Assembly: GCA_035708745.1 (NCBI GenBank) | Contig: DASTFJ010000277.1 | Coordinates: forward strand, 39,656-103,655 | DNA length: 64,000 nucleotides | Direction: 5' to 3' | Source: JAMLHN01 sp035708745 | Lineage (GTDB): Bacteria; Chloroflexota; Chloroflexia; Thermomicrobiales; UBA6265 | Shown: one piece after another, positions 16,455 to 29,056 of the stretch | Numbering within the stretch: the first letter of the stretch is position 1 | How the letters are laid out: every line of letters starts with the position of its first letter | Program-made: the position numbers and the translations under genes | Notes under the pieces: model-generated | The model's input: only the letters and a program-made list of their open reading frames with translations | The model's database searches: none | What the model was told of the DNA's origin: nothing

Positions 16455-16467
16455 CCCAGCTGTTCTA

Positions 16468-17676
16468 ATGCGCCGCAAAATTTCCGATGAAGAACGACGT
16501 TCCCGGCTCGGCCGGCGACATGCGCTGGCGAATGAGTGCAAGGTCTCGACGGCGCGCGCCGTCGCCTCGGCGGTAGTCGCCATCCACGGTACCGATCCCA
16601 GCTCGACCGTACTCGGAATACTGGCGCGATCGCGTGGGCTGACGATACCGGACGTCGAGGAAACCATCTACACCGAGCGTACCCTGGTTCGGGTGCTCGC
16701 CATGCGCAGAACGCTTTTCGCGGTGGACTACATCATCGCGCCCTCGATCTGGGTTGCGTTCGACAACACGGTCGCCCGCAACCAGCGCCGGCTCCTCGAA
16801 AAATTGGTGCAGGAGAGCGGTGTCAGCACCGACCCGGCGAGTTGGATCCGGATTGCCGAAAATCGCTTACTGGAAATCATCGATGCCAATCCCGGACGCA
16901 CTGGTGCGCAGCTTGCGGCCGAGGATGAGCTCGTCGCCCAGCGCGTAAAGGTCGGAGGGAGTTCCATCTACGCCACTGAAGTATCGGTCGCCAGCAGACT
17001 TCTCACGCTACTGTCGGCCGAAGGACGCGTGATTCGGGGACGGCCCGTTGGGAGTTGGACCTCGACGCAATTCACCTGGTCCGCCACAGAGCAATGGCGA
17101 GACGACTGGCCCAAGCGGCCAGAGCACTCCGCCGATGCCGATCTGGAGATTGCCGCCTCCTGGCTTGAGCAATTCGGTCCGGCGCTCATCGACGATTTCA
17201 GTTGGTGGACAGGATGGCCGAAGGGCAGAACGCGGAAAGCGTTTGCAGCGGCTGGCGCCGTGCAGGTTGAGCTCGACGCTGGCGAAGGTTGGGTGCTCGC
17301 CTCTGATGTTGAACCCACCGAAGCCCCAGAACCGTGGGTCGCCCTGCTGCCCGGCCTCGACTCGACGACGATGGGCTGGAAGCAACGGGGCTTTTATCTT
17401 GGTCCCCATGCCGCGCGGCTTTTCGACGACGTGGGCAACGCCGGTCCGACCGTTTGGGTCGATGGTCGCATCGTGGGCGGTTGGACCCAGCTCGACGAAG
17501 GGCCGGTAGTCTACGAGCTCTTCGAAGAACTGGGCCGGGATCGCCACATCGAGCTCGATCGAGAAGCAGCTCGGTTGACTGCGCTGCTGGCGGAAGCTCG
17601 CTTGAAACCCAGAGCGCGTCGCTGGACGGAATCTGAGCGAGCACTCCGCGCTAGACATTCGAAAACAGTCGAATGA
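16468..17676 (+). CDS. Winged-helix DNA-binding protein of the AlkZ/YcaQ (HTH_42) family
   Basis: 402 residues. Features typical of the family: an N-terminal block ending ...VVAIHGTDPSSTVLGILARS, MRRTLFAVDYIIAP, and a C-terminal half with PWVALLPGLDSTTMGWKQRGFYLGPHAARLFDDVGNAGPTVWVDGRIVGGWTQ. AlkZ proteins unhook DNA interstrand crosslinks as glycosylases, and actinobacterial and Chloroflexota paralogs (AlkX-like) are poorly studied. Function as a glycosylase is inferred from family only. It ends the plus-strand run and is followed by a strong terminator. Confidence 0.78.
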   Translation: MRRKISDEERRSRLGRRHALANECKVSTARAVASAVVAIHGTDPSSTVLGILARSRGLTIPDVEETIYTERTLVRVLAMRRTLFAVDYIIAPSIWVAFDNTVARNQRRLLEKLVQESGVSTDPASWIRIAENRLLEIIDANPGRTGAQLAAEDELVAQRVKVGGSSIYATEVSVASRLLTLLSAEGRVIRGRPVGSWTSTQFTWSATEQWRDDWPKRPEHSADADLEIAASWLEQFGPALIDDFSWWTGWPKGRTRKAFAAAGAVQVELDAGEGWVLASDVEPTEAPEPWVALLPGLDSTTMGWKQRGFYLGPHAARLFDDVGNAGPTVWVDGRIVGGWTQLDEGPVVYELFEELGRDRHIELDREAARLTALLAEARLKPRARRWTESERALRARHSKTVE

Positions 17677-17680
17677 AAAC

Positions 17681-17707
17681 GGCCGGGAATCGAAACGATT
17701 CCCGGCC
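17681..17707. terminator. Bidirectional terminator between the AlkZ-like gene and rho
   Basis: A perfect 12-bp stem (ggccgggaatcg 17681-17692 with cgattcccggcc 17696-17707, loop aaa) lies between convergent genes. A short A run at 17677-17679 gives T residues on the minus strand after the rho stop. Confidence 0.8.
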
Positions 17708-17734
17708 ATCGACCTGCTCTCACAGAACGAAGAG

Positions 17735-19240
<1,506 letters not shown>

Positions 19241-19548
19241 GTGTATTTCTCCGTTATCGGACAGTTGGGCGCCCTCCACAGGGCAACCCTGCCACGCCTG
19301 GCGTCTGTTGGCCGGCGAGCAAAACGATCGTTATGAGGAACGCCCCAGATTATGAGGGAGCGTGTTCAGAGCACTCGAACACCGTACGATTGTCTGCTGC
19401 ATTGCATTCAGTGGGATGCTCTTCGAGTCTTTTTGCGCGCACCGAAAGCCCATCGTAACGCGCCAGAAATATCACCGCCGTTGCGGTTTTCGACTCCGGT
19501 TAGGAACCCACGCACAGGCAGAGGTATTGGTGCCTGTTGGGTGTCCAA

Positions 19549-19577
19549 ATCGTACCATGCGTCGCTGACAACGTCAA
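19549..19577 (-). promoter_or_regulatory. Sigma-70 promoter for rho
   Basis: On the minus strand TTGACG (complement of 19572-19577, overlapping the glpX stop) and TACGAT (complement of 19549-19554) are 17 bases apart. Transcription would start near 19542, giving a ~300-base leader (19241-19542) with no credible gene. A 7-bp hairpin (ACAGGCA/TGCCTGT, about 19514-19539) is at its very 5' end. Confidence 0.55.
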
Positions 19578-20608
19578 TTCATCTTCTCGCGTTCCTGAGG
19601 CTGTTCCATGCGGGCTTGAGGAGAAAGGTTGCGCAAATTCCGCAATTGTTCCAGCTTTTCGTGCCGGTGCTCTGCATCGATTCGTCGCACCGTGCCAGAC
19701 GCCGACCGCATCACAAGGGTCTGCGTCGTCGCGCCGTGGCTGGTCAAATGCACGCCACGCAGCAATTCCCCATCGGTAATACCCGTCGCGGAGAAGAAAA
19801 TATTGCGGCCGCTGACCAGATCGCGGGTCGCGAACTTGCGCCCGACATCGATCTTGTCTCGCTCCACGATCGCCTGTTCTTCTTCATTACGAATCCACAG
19901 TCGGCCCTGGATCGCTCCACCGACACAAGTAAGTGCCGCGGCCGCGACGACCGCTTCCGGCGCTCCGCCGATCCCCATCAGGACATCGACTCCGGTCCCC
20001 GGGATCGCTGTCATGATGGCCCCCGCCACGTCACCATCCGTGATCAATTTGATTCTGGATCCGGTTGACCGGACCTCGGCGATGAGATCCACGTGGCGTG
20101 GCCGGTCGAGAATGATCACGACCAGGTCTTCGACACGCTTCTTGAGCGCCCGCGAAATCCGGCCAAGATTCTCGCTTGGACTGAGATCGATATCGATTAC
20201 ATCGGCCGCTTCCGGCCCGACTGCAATCTTCTGCATATACGCGATATCGGCGCACGTGAACATCGTTCCACGGTCGGAGAGCGCCACGACTGAAAGCGCA
20301 TTGGGCATGCCATTCGCCAACAGCCGCGTGCCGTCGATTGGATCGACGGCGATGTCGACCTTCGGATGCTCTCCCGTACCGACCTGTTCACCGACAAAGA
20401 GCATCGGCGCCTCGTCCTTTGCGCCTTCGCCAATCACGACAATGCCATCCATCTCGACCGATCCGAGGAAATACCGCATGGCATCGACGGCGGCCTGGTC
20501 GGCGTCTTCCTTTCGCCCTTTTCCCATCCACGCTGCTGATGCCAGTGCGGCGGATTCAGTAACGCGGGCAAGCTCGAGCGCCAGATTTCGGTCGATCACG
20601 TCGGACAT
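19574..20608 (-). CDS. glpX: Fructose-1,6-bisphosphatase, class II
   Basis: 344 residues from ATG 20608 (GAGGT four bases before). It hydrolyses fructose 1,6-bisphosphate in gluconeogenesis. Family blocks seen: NLALELARVTESAALASAAWMGKGRKEDADQAAVDAMR, VIGEGAKDEAPMLFVGEQVG, the metal site DIAVDPIDGTRLLANGMPNALSVVAL, ITDGDVAGAI, and GIGGAPEAVVAAAALTCVGGAIQGRL. Fifty-two bases separate it from the DinG-like gene upstream, so it may be cotranscribed with it. Confidence 0.95.
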   Translation of the reverse strand: MSDVIDRNLALELARVTESAALASAAWMGKGRKEDADQAAVDAMRYFLGSVEMDGIVVIGEGAKDEAPMLFVGEQVGTGEHPKVDIAVDPIDGTRLLANGMPNALSVVALSDRGTMFTCADIAYMQKIAVGPEAADVIDIDLSPSENLGRISRALKKRVEDLVVIILDRPRHVDLIAEVRSTGSRIKLITDGDVAGAIMTAIPGTGVDVLMGIGGAPEAVVAAAALTCVGGAIQGRLWIRNEEEQAIVERDKIDVGRKFATRDLVSGRNIFFSATGITDGELLRGVHLTSHGATTQTLVMRSASGTVRRIDAEHRHEKLEQLRNLRNLSPQARMEQPQEREKMN

Positions 20609-20660
20609 GCGAACCTCACCACTCAGAATCGATTGCGCTGGCAGCGCCACTTTCGTCAGT

Positions 20661-23327
20661 CTACCCCGAGGGTCGTTCGCGTCGGAGCCATTCCTCCGCC
20701 GCCGGACCGAGATCCGCAACCTGGCCGTGCCGAACCGTGCATTCTGGGAGTGCCCGAATGAAGGTGGAGCCATAGTTCTTGGTGAAGATGCGGCTATCGA
20801 GCACCGCCACGACGCCTCGATCAGCCGTGCTTCGGATCAGGCGCCCGAATCCTTGCCGGAACTTGAGCGCTGCCCGAGGCAACGAATATTGTTGAAATGG
20901 TTGGTCGAATTGCTCGCTGCGAGCGGCAAACAACGGATCGGTCGGAACGTCGAACGGTAGCCGCGTGACGACCAAACCGCTCAGCTCGTCGCCCGGCACA
21001 TCCACGCCTTCCCAGAACGCAGCGACCCCCAGCACCACCGTACTGGGACTGCGCTTCATGCGCTCGACGAGCTGATTCGCGGTTCCATCGATGTCCTGCG
21101 CGAGTACCGAAATGCCAATCGGTTCGAGCTGCTCACGAAGCCTGGGCGCCACACTCCGAATCGCTGCATGCGATGTGAAAAGTGCCAGCGTCCGCCCATC
21201 CAGGGCATTGGCCAGCCCAGCGATCGCATCGGCCACCGCGTCCAAATAGCTCGCATGGCGTGGGTCGGGCACATCGCGCGCGATATACAGCAACGTCGAC
21301 GCTCGGTAATCGAACGGCGATGGCAGCACGACCTCGGTTGCATCCTCGATTCCGAGCTGCTGTCTCAACAATCGAAACGACCCCTGACTTCGCAAGGTCG
21401 CGGAGGTGAGCACGGCGCTACTCGTACGAGCCAGCAATTCCCCGGCGACCAGATCGGCGACCGCGAGCGGCGCCCCGAAAACCGACGCCTCCGATGCATT
21501 TCGCCGCCCCGAAAACCAATAGACATACCCGGGATCCGGTTCCGACACCACCGCACGGAGCCGTCCCTGCATTTCCTCCAGGTCCCGGCGCCAAACCGAG
21601 AGATCGAGCAGCGCGGGCTCGATTTTCTCCAGCGCATCGCTTTGGCCGGCCGCATCGCCCAATTCGCCGATCAGCCAGCGGCTCGACTGAAGCACATCGG
21701 CGAAAACCGCATCGAGCGATTCCCAGGTTTCGTACAAGCTTTGCCAGTTTGGTTGGTCGCGCGTCGAATCGAGAATGCGCCGAGTGATCGCGTAGTTCGA
21801 CGCATCGTCCTGATCCTCGACGAAGCGCGCCGCGGCATGGAAAAACTGGGTCGCCCAATGATTGCCCCGCTCGACCGCGCTGACCGCCCCGCGCAGGATC
21901 TCCAGCGCCTTGCGTGCATTCGCCGGCTTTGTTTGCAATGCGCCCGTCGCCGATAGCGCCTCCACCGCCTTGCCGCAATTGCCGACGATCGACGAGCCTT
22001 GCGCCACCGCATACTCCGCCAGCGCGCGCTCGATGCGCGGGCCGGAGACCGCAAAGCTGTACTGTGAGGTTGCAACCGACTCCAGGTGATGCGCTTCGTC
22101 GACGATCAGCTTGTCGAGACTGCCGAGAACCGTATTCTCCTCGCCCAAACTCGCGAAGAGAAGCGCATGATTCATGACGATGATGTGCGCCTTTTGCGCT
22201 TCCATCCGTGACCGGTTGAAAAAACAACGGTTGCCAAAACTCGATCGGCAAACCAATTGCAAGCAGTTATCGGTCGTCGCCGAAAGCGTCGAAAAGGCCC
22301 GTTCTTCCGCCGGTGTGAGTGTCAACTCAGCGCGATCGCCGGTGGTTGTCGTTTCCAGCCAGATCGAAATCTTGATCTTCAGCGCATTCATGGCGGGGTC
22401 GCTCTTGGCATCGCGGGATTCCTGAATCCACCGGCGCAAGCAGAGGTAGTTCGAGCGGCCCTTCAGCGCAACGCCCCGAACTGGCTCACCGCCGCACGCT
22501 TGGAGCGCGTCGGACGCAATCGGCACATCCTTCGAAACGAGCTGCTCCTGCAAGCCGCGAGTGAAGGTAGAAACCACGACCGGTACGCCGTGTTCCTGTG
22601 CCCAGATCGCCGAGGGGACCAAATAGGCAAGCGATTTCCCGATGCCGGTGCCGGCTTCCGCGAGCAGCACGCCGTCGTGTTCCAGCGTGTCGGCAACCGC
22701 TGATGCCAGCGTGAGCTGGCCATCGCGCCGCTCGTAGCCAGGAATCGCGGTCTCGAGTCCGCCACCTCGTCCGAACACCGTCGCGATCTCCGGGCTGGTG
22801 GAGGATGCGTTTGCCACCGGTTTGGACCGTTTGGCGCGGCGCTCTCGCGTTCGTTCGTCCGGTGAGATCACCCGCTCTGGGTGCTCGCCCGCCACGTCGA
22901 CACACTTGGCGAAAAGACGATGCAGCTCGGGCCGCGCATCGAGCGCCCAGGTTGCCAATTGCCGGTTGAAGTCGACACCTCGGGAGATCAGCCAATCGAG
23001 CTGTTCGGCCACGCGCAGGGCACGATGCTCGAACCGCTCAAAAGCAGCCGCCTTCGGCATCGCGACGCCAAAAAGTCCCTCGAAATAAAGCAGGTCGAGC
23101 GGCTCGAATGCGACGAACCCCGCGGGAACGAGCTGCCGCTCGATACGGTCCGCATTCACTGCGATGCAGACCGGCCCCTGCAACGCGCGGCGCAGCTGGT
23201 CGAGGGCGCCTTCGTCAGCCTCGACTGAATCTAATGACTCGAACCGGATGTCGCTCGCGGACGAAAAAAACCCGACACGCAAAGTCGAGCGATCGAGTGT
23301 AAGGAATGCGAAAGCGGGAGTCGTCAC
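20661..23327 (-). CDS. DinG/XPD-family ATP-dependent DNA helicase
   Basis: About 888 residues. Superfamily 2 helicase with a predicted iron-sulfur cluster. Seen: Walker A LLAEAGTGIGKSLAYLVPS; four cysteines consistent with the Fe-S domain (NYLCLRRW, then DNCLQLVC and NRCFF); DEAH box LIVDEAHHLESV; and the C-terminal motifs VLTSATL, TLALFTSHAA, GVAAFWEGVDVPGDELSGLVVTRLPF and RQGFGRLIRS. The first ~200 residues precede the helicase core and are not a recognisable exonuclease. The GTG at 23327, 17 bases after the M20 gene stop, is the likely start; it has no clear ribosome site, and frames further upstream overlap the M20 gene. Confidence 0.9.
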   Translation of the reverse strand: MTTPAFAFLTLDRSTLRVGFFSSASDIRFESLDSVEADEGALDQLRRALQGPVCIAVNADRIERQLVPAGFVAFEPLDLLYFEGLFGVAMPKAAAFERFEHRALRVAEQLDWLISRGVDFNRQLATWALDARPELHRLFAKCVDVAGEHPERVISPDERTRERRAKRSKPVANASSTSPEIATVFGRGGGLETAIPGYERRDGQLTLASAVADTLEHDGVLLAEAGTGIGKSLAYLVPSAIWAQEHGVPVVVSTFTRGLQEQLVSKDVPIASDALQACGGEPVRGVALKGRSNYLCLRRWIQESRDAKSDPAMNALKIKISIWLETTTTGDRAELTLTPAEERAFSTLSATTDNCLQLVCRSSFGNRCFFNRSRMEAQKAHIIVMNHALLFASLGEENTVLGSLDKLIVDEAHHLESVATSQYSFAVSGPRIERALAEYAVAQGSSIVGNCGKAVEALSATGALQTKPANARKALEILRGAVSAVERGNHWATQFFHAAARFVEDQDDASNYAITRRILDSTRDQPNWQSLYETWESLDAVFADVLQSSRWLIGELGDAAGQSDALEKIEPALLDLSVWRRDLEEMQGRLRAVVSEPDPGYVYWFSGRRNASEASVFGAPLAVADLVAGELLARTSSAVLTSATLRSQGSFRLLRQQLGIEDATEVVLPSPFDYRASTLLYIARDVPDPRHASYLDAVADAIAGLANALDGRTLALFTSHAAIRSVAPRLREQLEPIGISVLAQDIDGTANQLVERMKRSPSTVVLGVAAFWEGVDVPGDELSGLVVTRLPFDVPTDPLFAARSEQFDQPFQQYSLPRAALKFRQGFGRLIRSTADRGVVAVLDSRIFTKNYGSTFIRALPECTVRHGQVADLGPAAEEWLRRERPSG

Positions 23328-23344
23328 GGAGATGGGGCGTCTAT

Positions 23345-24523
23345 CTAGCTGAGCCGGCCGAAGCGCAACTCCTCGGCGACGGAAACGGTCAACCCGAGCA
23401 GTTGGTAGATACCTTGCGCGACCGGTCCTCGTTCGATGAACTCGTCTTCCTTGTGGACATTTCCGCCGTGAGTCAGTCCGATACAAACGGCTGGAATATC
23501 GCGGCTAATTGGGATATTCGCATCGGTGCTCGATGCGTCACCGGTCGGTGTGATCCCCATCGCTTCCAGAATTGCACTGGCGATGCGCGTAATGCGCGCA
23601 TTTTGAGGCACCTGCCCAGCCGGTCGAACCCCCAGGAGCTCAGCTCGAACGGAGATTTCCTTGCGTTTTCGCTTCAGCACTCCTTCGACCGCCGCATTCA
23701 GTTTCGAGAGCTCGTTCGCGTCGACCGAGCGCAGATCCATCAGAAACGTACAACTCGGTGCGATGGTATTGACCGAAATGCCTCCCTCGATCGTGCCGAC
23801 GCTCAGGGTCGTCTTGGGACTGCTCGGCAGCTCGATATCGTCCAGGTCCGAAATGATCGCGGCGGCGGCATGGATGGCATTCCGCTTGCCGAAATCGCCC
23901 CAGCTATGGCCGCCCGGCCCATCGACGGTGATCCGATAACGCATGCTCCCGACCGCGATGTGCGTCACTCGCCCGAGATTGTGGCCCTCGATCGCAATAA
24001 CCGCGCCCACCTCGGGGTGCTGATCCATAACGGCACGCATGCCGCGCAGATTGCCAAGTCCTTCCTCGCCAACATTACCTGTGATCAGCAGATCCACATC
24101 TGGCCGCAGGCCGGCGGTTTCCAGCATCGCGGGGATCATCAAAGCCCCGGCAACGCCCAGCCCGTTGTCGCCGATACCGGGTCCGTATGACCGCTTCGTA
24201 TCATGCCGGACGTCGAGCCGGGTGCTCAAGGGGAAAACGGTGTCGATATGCGCCGCGATCAGCAGGCGTGGCTTTTCCGCGAGTCCTTGGAGGAGTCCGA
24301 CCGCATTGCCCAGATCGTCGGTTTCGATGCGATCGAAGCCGAGCGTCGACATCCGGTCGCGCACGAAGGCGGTCCGCAGACGCTCGTTCCCGGTCGGCGC
24401 CGGAATAGCGGTGATTTCCCCCGCTAATGCAAGCACTCGCGGAGCGAATTCCTCCGCAATCCGATAGAGCGCTGCTCCGATGTCCCCGTGCACCACGGGA
24501 GTAAGCTGGGCGCTCCGCGGCAT
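23345..24523 (-). CDS. M20-family metallopeptidase
   Basis: 392 residues from ATG 24523. Zinc exopeptidase of the M20/M28 clan: LLIAAHIDTVFP (first ligand His-x-Asp), GPGIGDNGLGVAGAL (bridging Asp), GNVGEEGLGNLRGMRAVM (catalytic Glu-Glu), VDGPGGHSWGDFGKRNAI (dimerisation domain), and CIGLTHGGNVHKEDEFIE (last His). The substrate, probably a di- or tripeptide or an acylated amino acid, is not shown by sequence. It is divergent from sdhA and heads the M20-DinG-glpX minus run. Confidence 0.88.
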   Translation of the reverse strand: MPRSAQLTPVVHGDIGAALYRIAEEFAPRVLALAGEITAIPAPTGNERLRTAFVRDRMSTLGFDRIETDDLGNAVGLLQGLAEKPRLLIAAHIDTVFPLSTRLDVRHDTKRSYGPGIGDNGLGVAGALMIPAMLETAGLRPDVDLLITGNVGEEGLGNLRGMRAVMDQHPEVGAVIAIEGHNLGRVTHIAVGSMRYRITVDGPGGHSWGDFGKRNAIHAAAAIISDLDDIELPSSPKTTLSVGTIEGGISVNTIAPSCTFLMDLRSVDANELSKLNAAVEGVLKRKRKEISVRAELLGVRPAGQVPQNARITRIASAILEAMGITPTGDASSTDANIPISRDIPAVCIGLTHGGNVHKEDEFIERGPVAQGIYQLLGLTVSVAEELRFGRLS

Positions 24524-24622
24524 GCTGCTTCTTTCTCTCGGCTCCGATTCGTCACGACCAACACAGGCTGTGGGCACGGCAAGTATATCCGACGGGTTAT
24601 GACCACCCGAAACTGGCAACGC

Positions 24623-24651
24623 TTGACACTATTCCGCGAGATACTTAGCGT
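24623..24651 (+). promoter_or_regulatory. Probable sdh promoter
   Basis: TTGACA at 24623-24628 is followed after 17 bases by TAGCGT at 24646-24651, a good -35 with a weak -10. It lies 75 bases before the sdhA start, in the 202-base gap to the divergent M20 gene. Confidence 0.4.
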
Positions 24652-24725
24652 AGCGCAGACACGATCGAGTTCCATGCGCATCGCACGCTTCGCCGGCTAC
24701 GAGCGCCGGCATCGAGGGAGGCAAA

Positions 24726-26456
<1,731 letters not shown>

Positions 26457-26492
26457 GCGTCGCTTCGTCCGACCCAAGGGAAAGGTGAAACC

Positions 26493-27191
26493 GTGCAGGT
26501 CACGCTCAGAATCAAGCGCTACAACCCCGAGATAGATGACAAACCAATCTTTCGGGAGTACACCATCGAGGCCGAAAAGACCGATCGCGTACTCGATGCG
26601 CTGAACAAGATCAAATGGCATGAGGACGGCACCTTGACCTACCGGCGTTCCTGTGCGCACGGTATCTGCGGTTCGGACGCCATGCGCATCAACGGCCGAA
26701 ACCGGCTCGCTTGCAAAGTGCTGATGAATGAAGTCGGGGATCGCGTCACCATCGAGCCGCTGATCGGGTTTTCGGTGATCAAGGATCTGGTCGTCGACAT
26801 GGACAAGTTCTTCGCGGGCTACAAGTCCATCAAACCCTACCTGATCACTCACGACGAGGACCCAAGTGAGGAACGCCGGCAATCTCCCGAGGAGCGCGCA
26901 CGCTTCGACGACACGACCAAGTGCATCCTGTGCGCATCCTGCACAAGCTCTTGCCCGATTACCTGGACCAATGAGGAATGGGTCGGCCCGGCTGCTGTCG
27001 TCAATGCGCATCGCTTCATCTACGACAGTCGCGATCAAGGCGGCCGGGAGCGCTTGCGCATCCTGAACCAGCGTTCCGGAGTCTGGCGCTGCCGCACCAT
27101 CTTCAATTGCACCGATGCGTGCCCGCGCGACATCAAAGTCACGGAAGCGATCGAGGAAGTCAAACGGTCGCTGCTGACCGAGACGTATTGA
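26493..27191 (+). CDS. sdhB: Succinate dehydrogenase iron-sulfur subunit
   Basis: 232 residues from GTG 26493 (AAAGGTG close upstream). The 2Fe-2S domain has RRSCAHGICGSDAMRINGRNRLAC, and the C-terminal 4Fe-4S/3Fe-4S domain has CILCASCTSSCPITW and CRTIFNCTDACPRDI. It transfers electrons from SdhA to the membrane quinone site. No sdhC or sdhD cytochrome b subunits flank the pair. Confidence 0.95.
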   Translation: MQVTLRIKRYNPEIDDKPIFREYTIEAEKTDRVLDALNKIKWHEDGTLTYRRSCAHGICGSDAMRINGRNRLACKVLMNEVGDRVTIEPLIGFSVIKDLVVDMDKFFAGYKSIKPYLITHDEDPSEERRQSPEERARFDDTTKCILCASCTSSCPITWTNEEWVGPAAVVNAHRFIYDSRDQGGRERLRILNQRSGVWRCRTIFNCTDACPRDIKVTEAIEEVKRSLLTETY

Positions 27192-27192
27192 T

Positions 27193-27702
27193 ATGGACAA
27201 TCCGTTCAATTGGGACTATCTCAGGACAGCGCCTGGGCCGAACGAAGTCTTCGGACCATTTTCGATTGCCTATCTGATTCTGTTCGTCGTTGGCCTCGTT
27301 GCGTCGATCGTCGTCTACAACGGCTGGGCAAAGCAGCGGTTCAAGGACCCTATAATCCACCGCCTCGCGCGCAAATGGGCCGGTATCGCGATCGTCATTT
27401 TCGGACTTGGGCTCTTCTTCTTTCTGATCCGCTGGCTCCAGATCAATCCCTTCGGATTCGGCCGGCGCTATTGGCTCTGGCTGACGCTGCTGGCGTTGGT
27501 CGTGCTTATCTTGTACGCCGTCTGGGACTACCGGACACATTACCCCGCGCTGAAGGCCCAATACGACGAGCAACAACGACGCCGTTCGTTTTCGCGAGCA
27601 AGCGGCCAGGGCGGCGCCAGTGGGGTGGATCGAGCCAAACCCTATGCAGGGGCTTCGGCGGGGCCGCGCCCACGACCAGTCAAGAAACGCCGCCGCGCGT
27701 GA
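27193..27702 (+). CDS. Three-helix membrane protein downstream of sdhB, unknown function
   Basis: 169 residues, starting two bases after the sdhB stop, so surely cotranscribed. Three transmembrane helices at about 24-44, 63-82 and 92-111; a basic, Gly/Ala/Arg-rich cytoplasmic tail of about 50 residues ending KKRRRA. It lacks the paired histidines expected of an SdhC/D cytochrome b anchor, so an anchor role is only a positional guess. I do not recognise the family. Confidence 0.7.
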   Translation: MDNPFNWDYLRTAPGPNEVFGPFSIAYLILFVVGLVASIVVYNGWAKQRFKDPIIHRLARKWAGIAIVIFGLGLFFFLIRWLQINPFGFGRRYWLWLTLLALVVLILYAVWDYRTHYPALKAQYDEQQRRRSFSRASGQGGASGVDRAKPYAGASAGPRPRPVKKRRRA

Positions 27703-27737
27703 GCACGATCCAACGTCAATAAGTGACCAGCAACAAG

Positions 27738-27769
27738 AAAACGGTCCGCGAGATTTCGCGAACCGTTTT
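27738..27769. terminator. Bidirectional terminator between the sdh operon and the SRP RNA gene
   Basis: AAAACGGT at 27738-27745 pairs with ACCGTTTT at 27762-27769, enclosing CGCGA/TCGCG. The T runs at both ends allow termination of the plus-strand sdh operon and of the minus-strand SRP RNA, whose 3' end is about 18 bases away. Confidence 0.75.
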
Positions 27770-27786
27770 CACATACTCGGGAGGGA

Positions 27787-28060
27787 CTGGCCGTGCACCC
27801 TCTGTCGATCGGCGATCCTCCGGCTTTCCGGCGCTCGTTTGCTCCGGCGGGGCATCCCCGCGTCACCCGAGGCGTTCCGCTTAAGGCTGCTACCTTCCGG
27901 TCCTGACCTGGTTCACAGTGCCTCGCCGCGCGGGACCCGGCCTTCAACACCACGTGGCGTCAGCAGTCCCACAGAATCGGACCTCGAGAGGGAATTCGAC
28001 CCCGCTGGAGCGGGTTGCGGGTACAGGGCACCGCTAACTCCCCATCTAGCACGGCCGCCC
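27787..28060 (-). ncRNA. ffs: Signal recognition particle RNA, large bacterial type
   Basis: The minus strand carries the SRP domain IV signature GGTCAGGACCGGAAGGTAGC (around 27893-27912). The Alu-domain elements start with GGCCGTGCTAG, continue with GGTGCCCTGTACC, and match Bacillus scRNA in order. The 5' end pairs with the 3' end GGTGCACGGCC near 27789-27799. At about 274 nt this is the long form (Alu plus S domain), not the 4.5S form. The RNA scaffolds Ffh for cotranslational targeting of membrane proteins. End positions are accurate to a few bases. Confidence 0.93.
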
Positions 28061-28093
28061 AAAGTCTAGCATCCCCGAGCGTTTGACTGCGGG

Positions 28094-28456
28094 CTATTCC
28101 GGAGGCAAAGGGTGATCCGCTGGCCACTCGATCGGCCGCGGTCCTGGATCTTCCATCTCGGGAAAATCATGCAATCGACGGATCACCCGCACATCGAGAT
28201 CGTCATTGACCTGCACCTGGCACGAAAGACGCATATCCGGTGTGCGATCCTCGACCCGAGCAAGCCGGGCGGTCTCCGCTTCGGTCATCGGTCCGGGATC
28301 GCCCGAAAGAATTTCCACTCGGCACGTCGTACAGCGCGCGTTTCCACCGCACCGATGCAGAATGTCGATACCGGCATCCTCGATCGCCAGCACCAATCGG
28401 CGACCTTGGTCGACCTCGATCGGATTCGGTTCCCCCTCGACGACAACAACCGGCAT
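28094..28456 (-). CDS. Plant-type [2Fe-2S] ferredoxin
   Basis: 120 residues. Cluster ligands C36, C42, C45 (RCGGNARCTTC) and C79 (LSCQ) fit the adrenodoxin/plant ferredoxin spacing. The C-terminal 25 residues are Pro-rich (MEDPGPRPIEWPADHPLPPE). AGGAGGGG lies five bases before the ATG. It is monocistronic, next to SRP RNA; the redox partner is not evident. Confidence 0.88.
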   Translation of the reverse strand: MPVVVVEGEPNPIEVDQGRRLVLAIEDAGIDILHRCGGNARCTTCRVEILSGDPGPMTEAETARLARVEDRTPDMRLSCQVQVNDDLDVRVIRRLHDFPEMEDPGPRPIEWPADHPLPPE

Positions 28457-28575
28457 AAGTACCCCTCCTGACTGCTCTTCGCGCCTGGTCCAAACCCTGG
28501 AAGCCTACCAGAGCAACTTGTCGAGGACTCGTATACTTGCGGCAGTACCGGACGCGGATTTTGGGGAGTACCACC

Positions 28576-28851
28576 ATGGTTATGAAATACGTCAACTGGG
28601 CGCTCCGCCGTCAGGCCGAGGAATCGGACATTCCGCGTTGTCCCACTCATAAGGTCGAAATGCGTTTGCGCGGCGTCATCGGCCAACCAACGCGCTTTCG
28701 CTGGCAGACCGAAGAGGATTACACCTATATCTATTTCTGCCCGGTCGACAAATGCAACGAGACCGTCGAGCTTGTGCGCCGCAAATCCCAGGTCCCTGGT
28801 GGCACCGACATCCCCGAGCGGCCCGTCTTCGCCCGCCCGCAGGACCAGTAG
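28576..28851 (+). CDS. Small zinc-ribbon-like protein, unknown function
   Basis: 91 residues from ATG 28576 with GGGGAG seven bases upstream. C22-x2-H25 (CPTH) and C55-x4-C60 (CPVDKC) could bind one zinc, with aromatic strand EDYTYIYF between. The pattern resembles small C4/C3H ribbons that accompany nucleic-acid proteins, but no family is recognised. The 205 bases that follow (28852-29056) hold no credible gene. Confidence 0.6.
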   Translation: MVMKYVNWALRRQAEESDIPRCPTHKVEMRLRGVIGQPTRFRWQTEEDYTYIYFCPVDKCNETVELVRRKSQVPGGTDIPERPVFARPQDQ

Positions 28852-29056
28852 CAGCAATCCGACTCCGTGATCGAAGTGCCCTCGGGGGGCTTCTGGCATC
28901 CCTTGGTACTACGAATTGGTCGAGAAATTCACATTCCGGCAACGCATCCTCAGCCATACATCTCGTTCGCCACTCTGCCCGGATATAGACCTGGATTTCA
29001 CCGGTAGATTCGCCGCGGGTGCTCGGGCATGGGACTCAACGCCTGCTGTCAGGACC

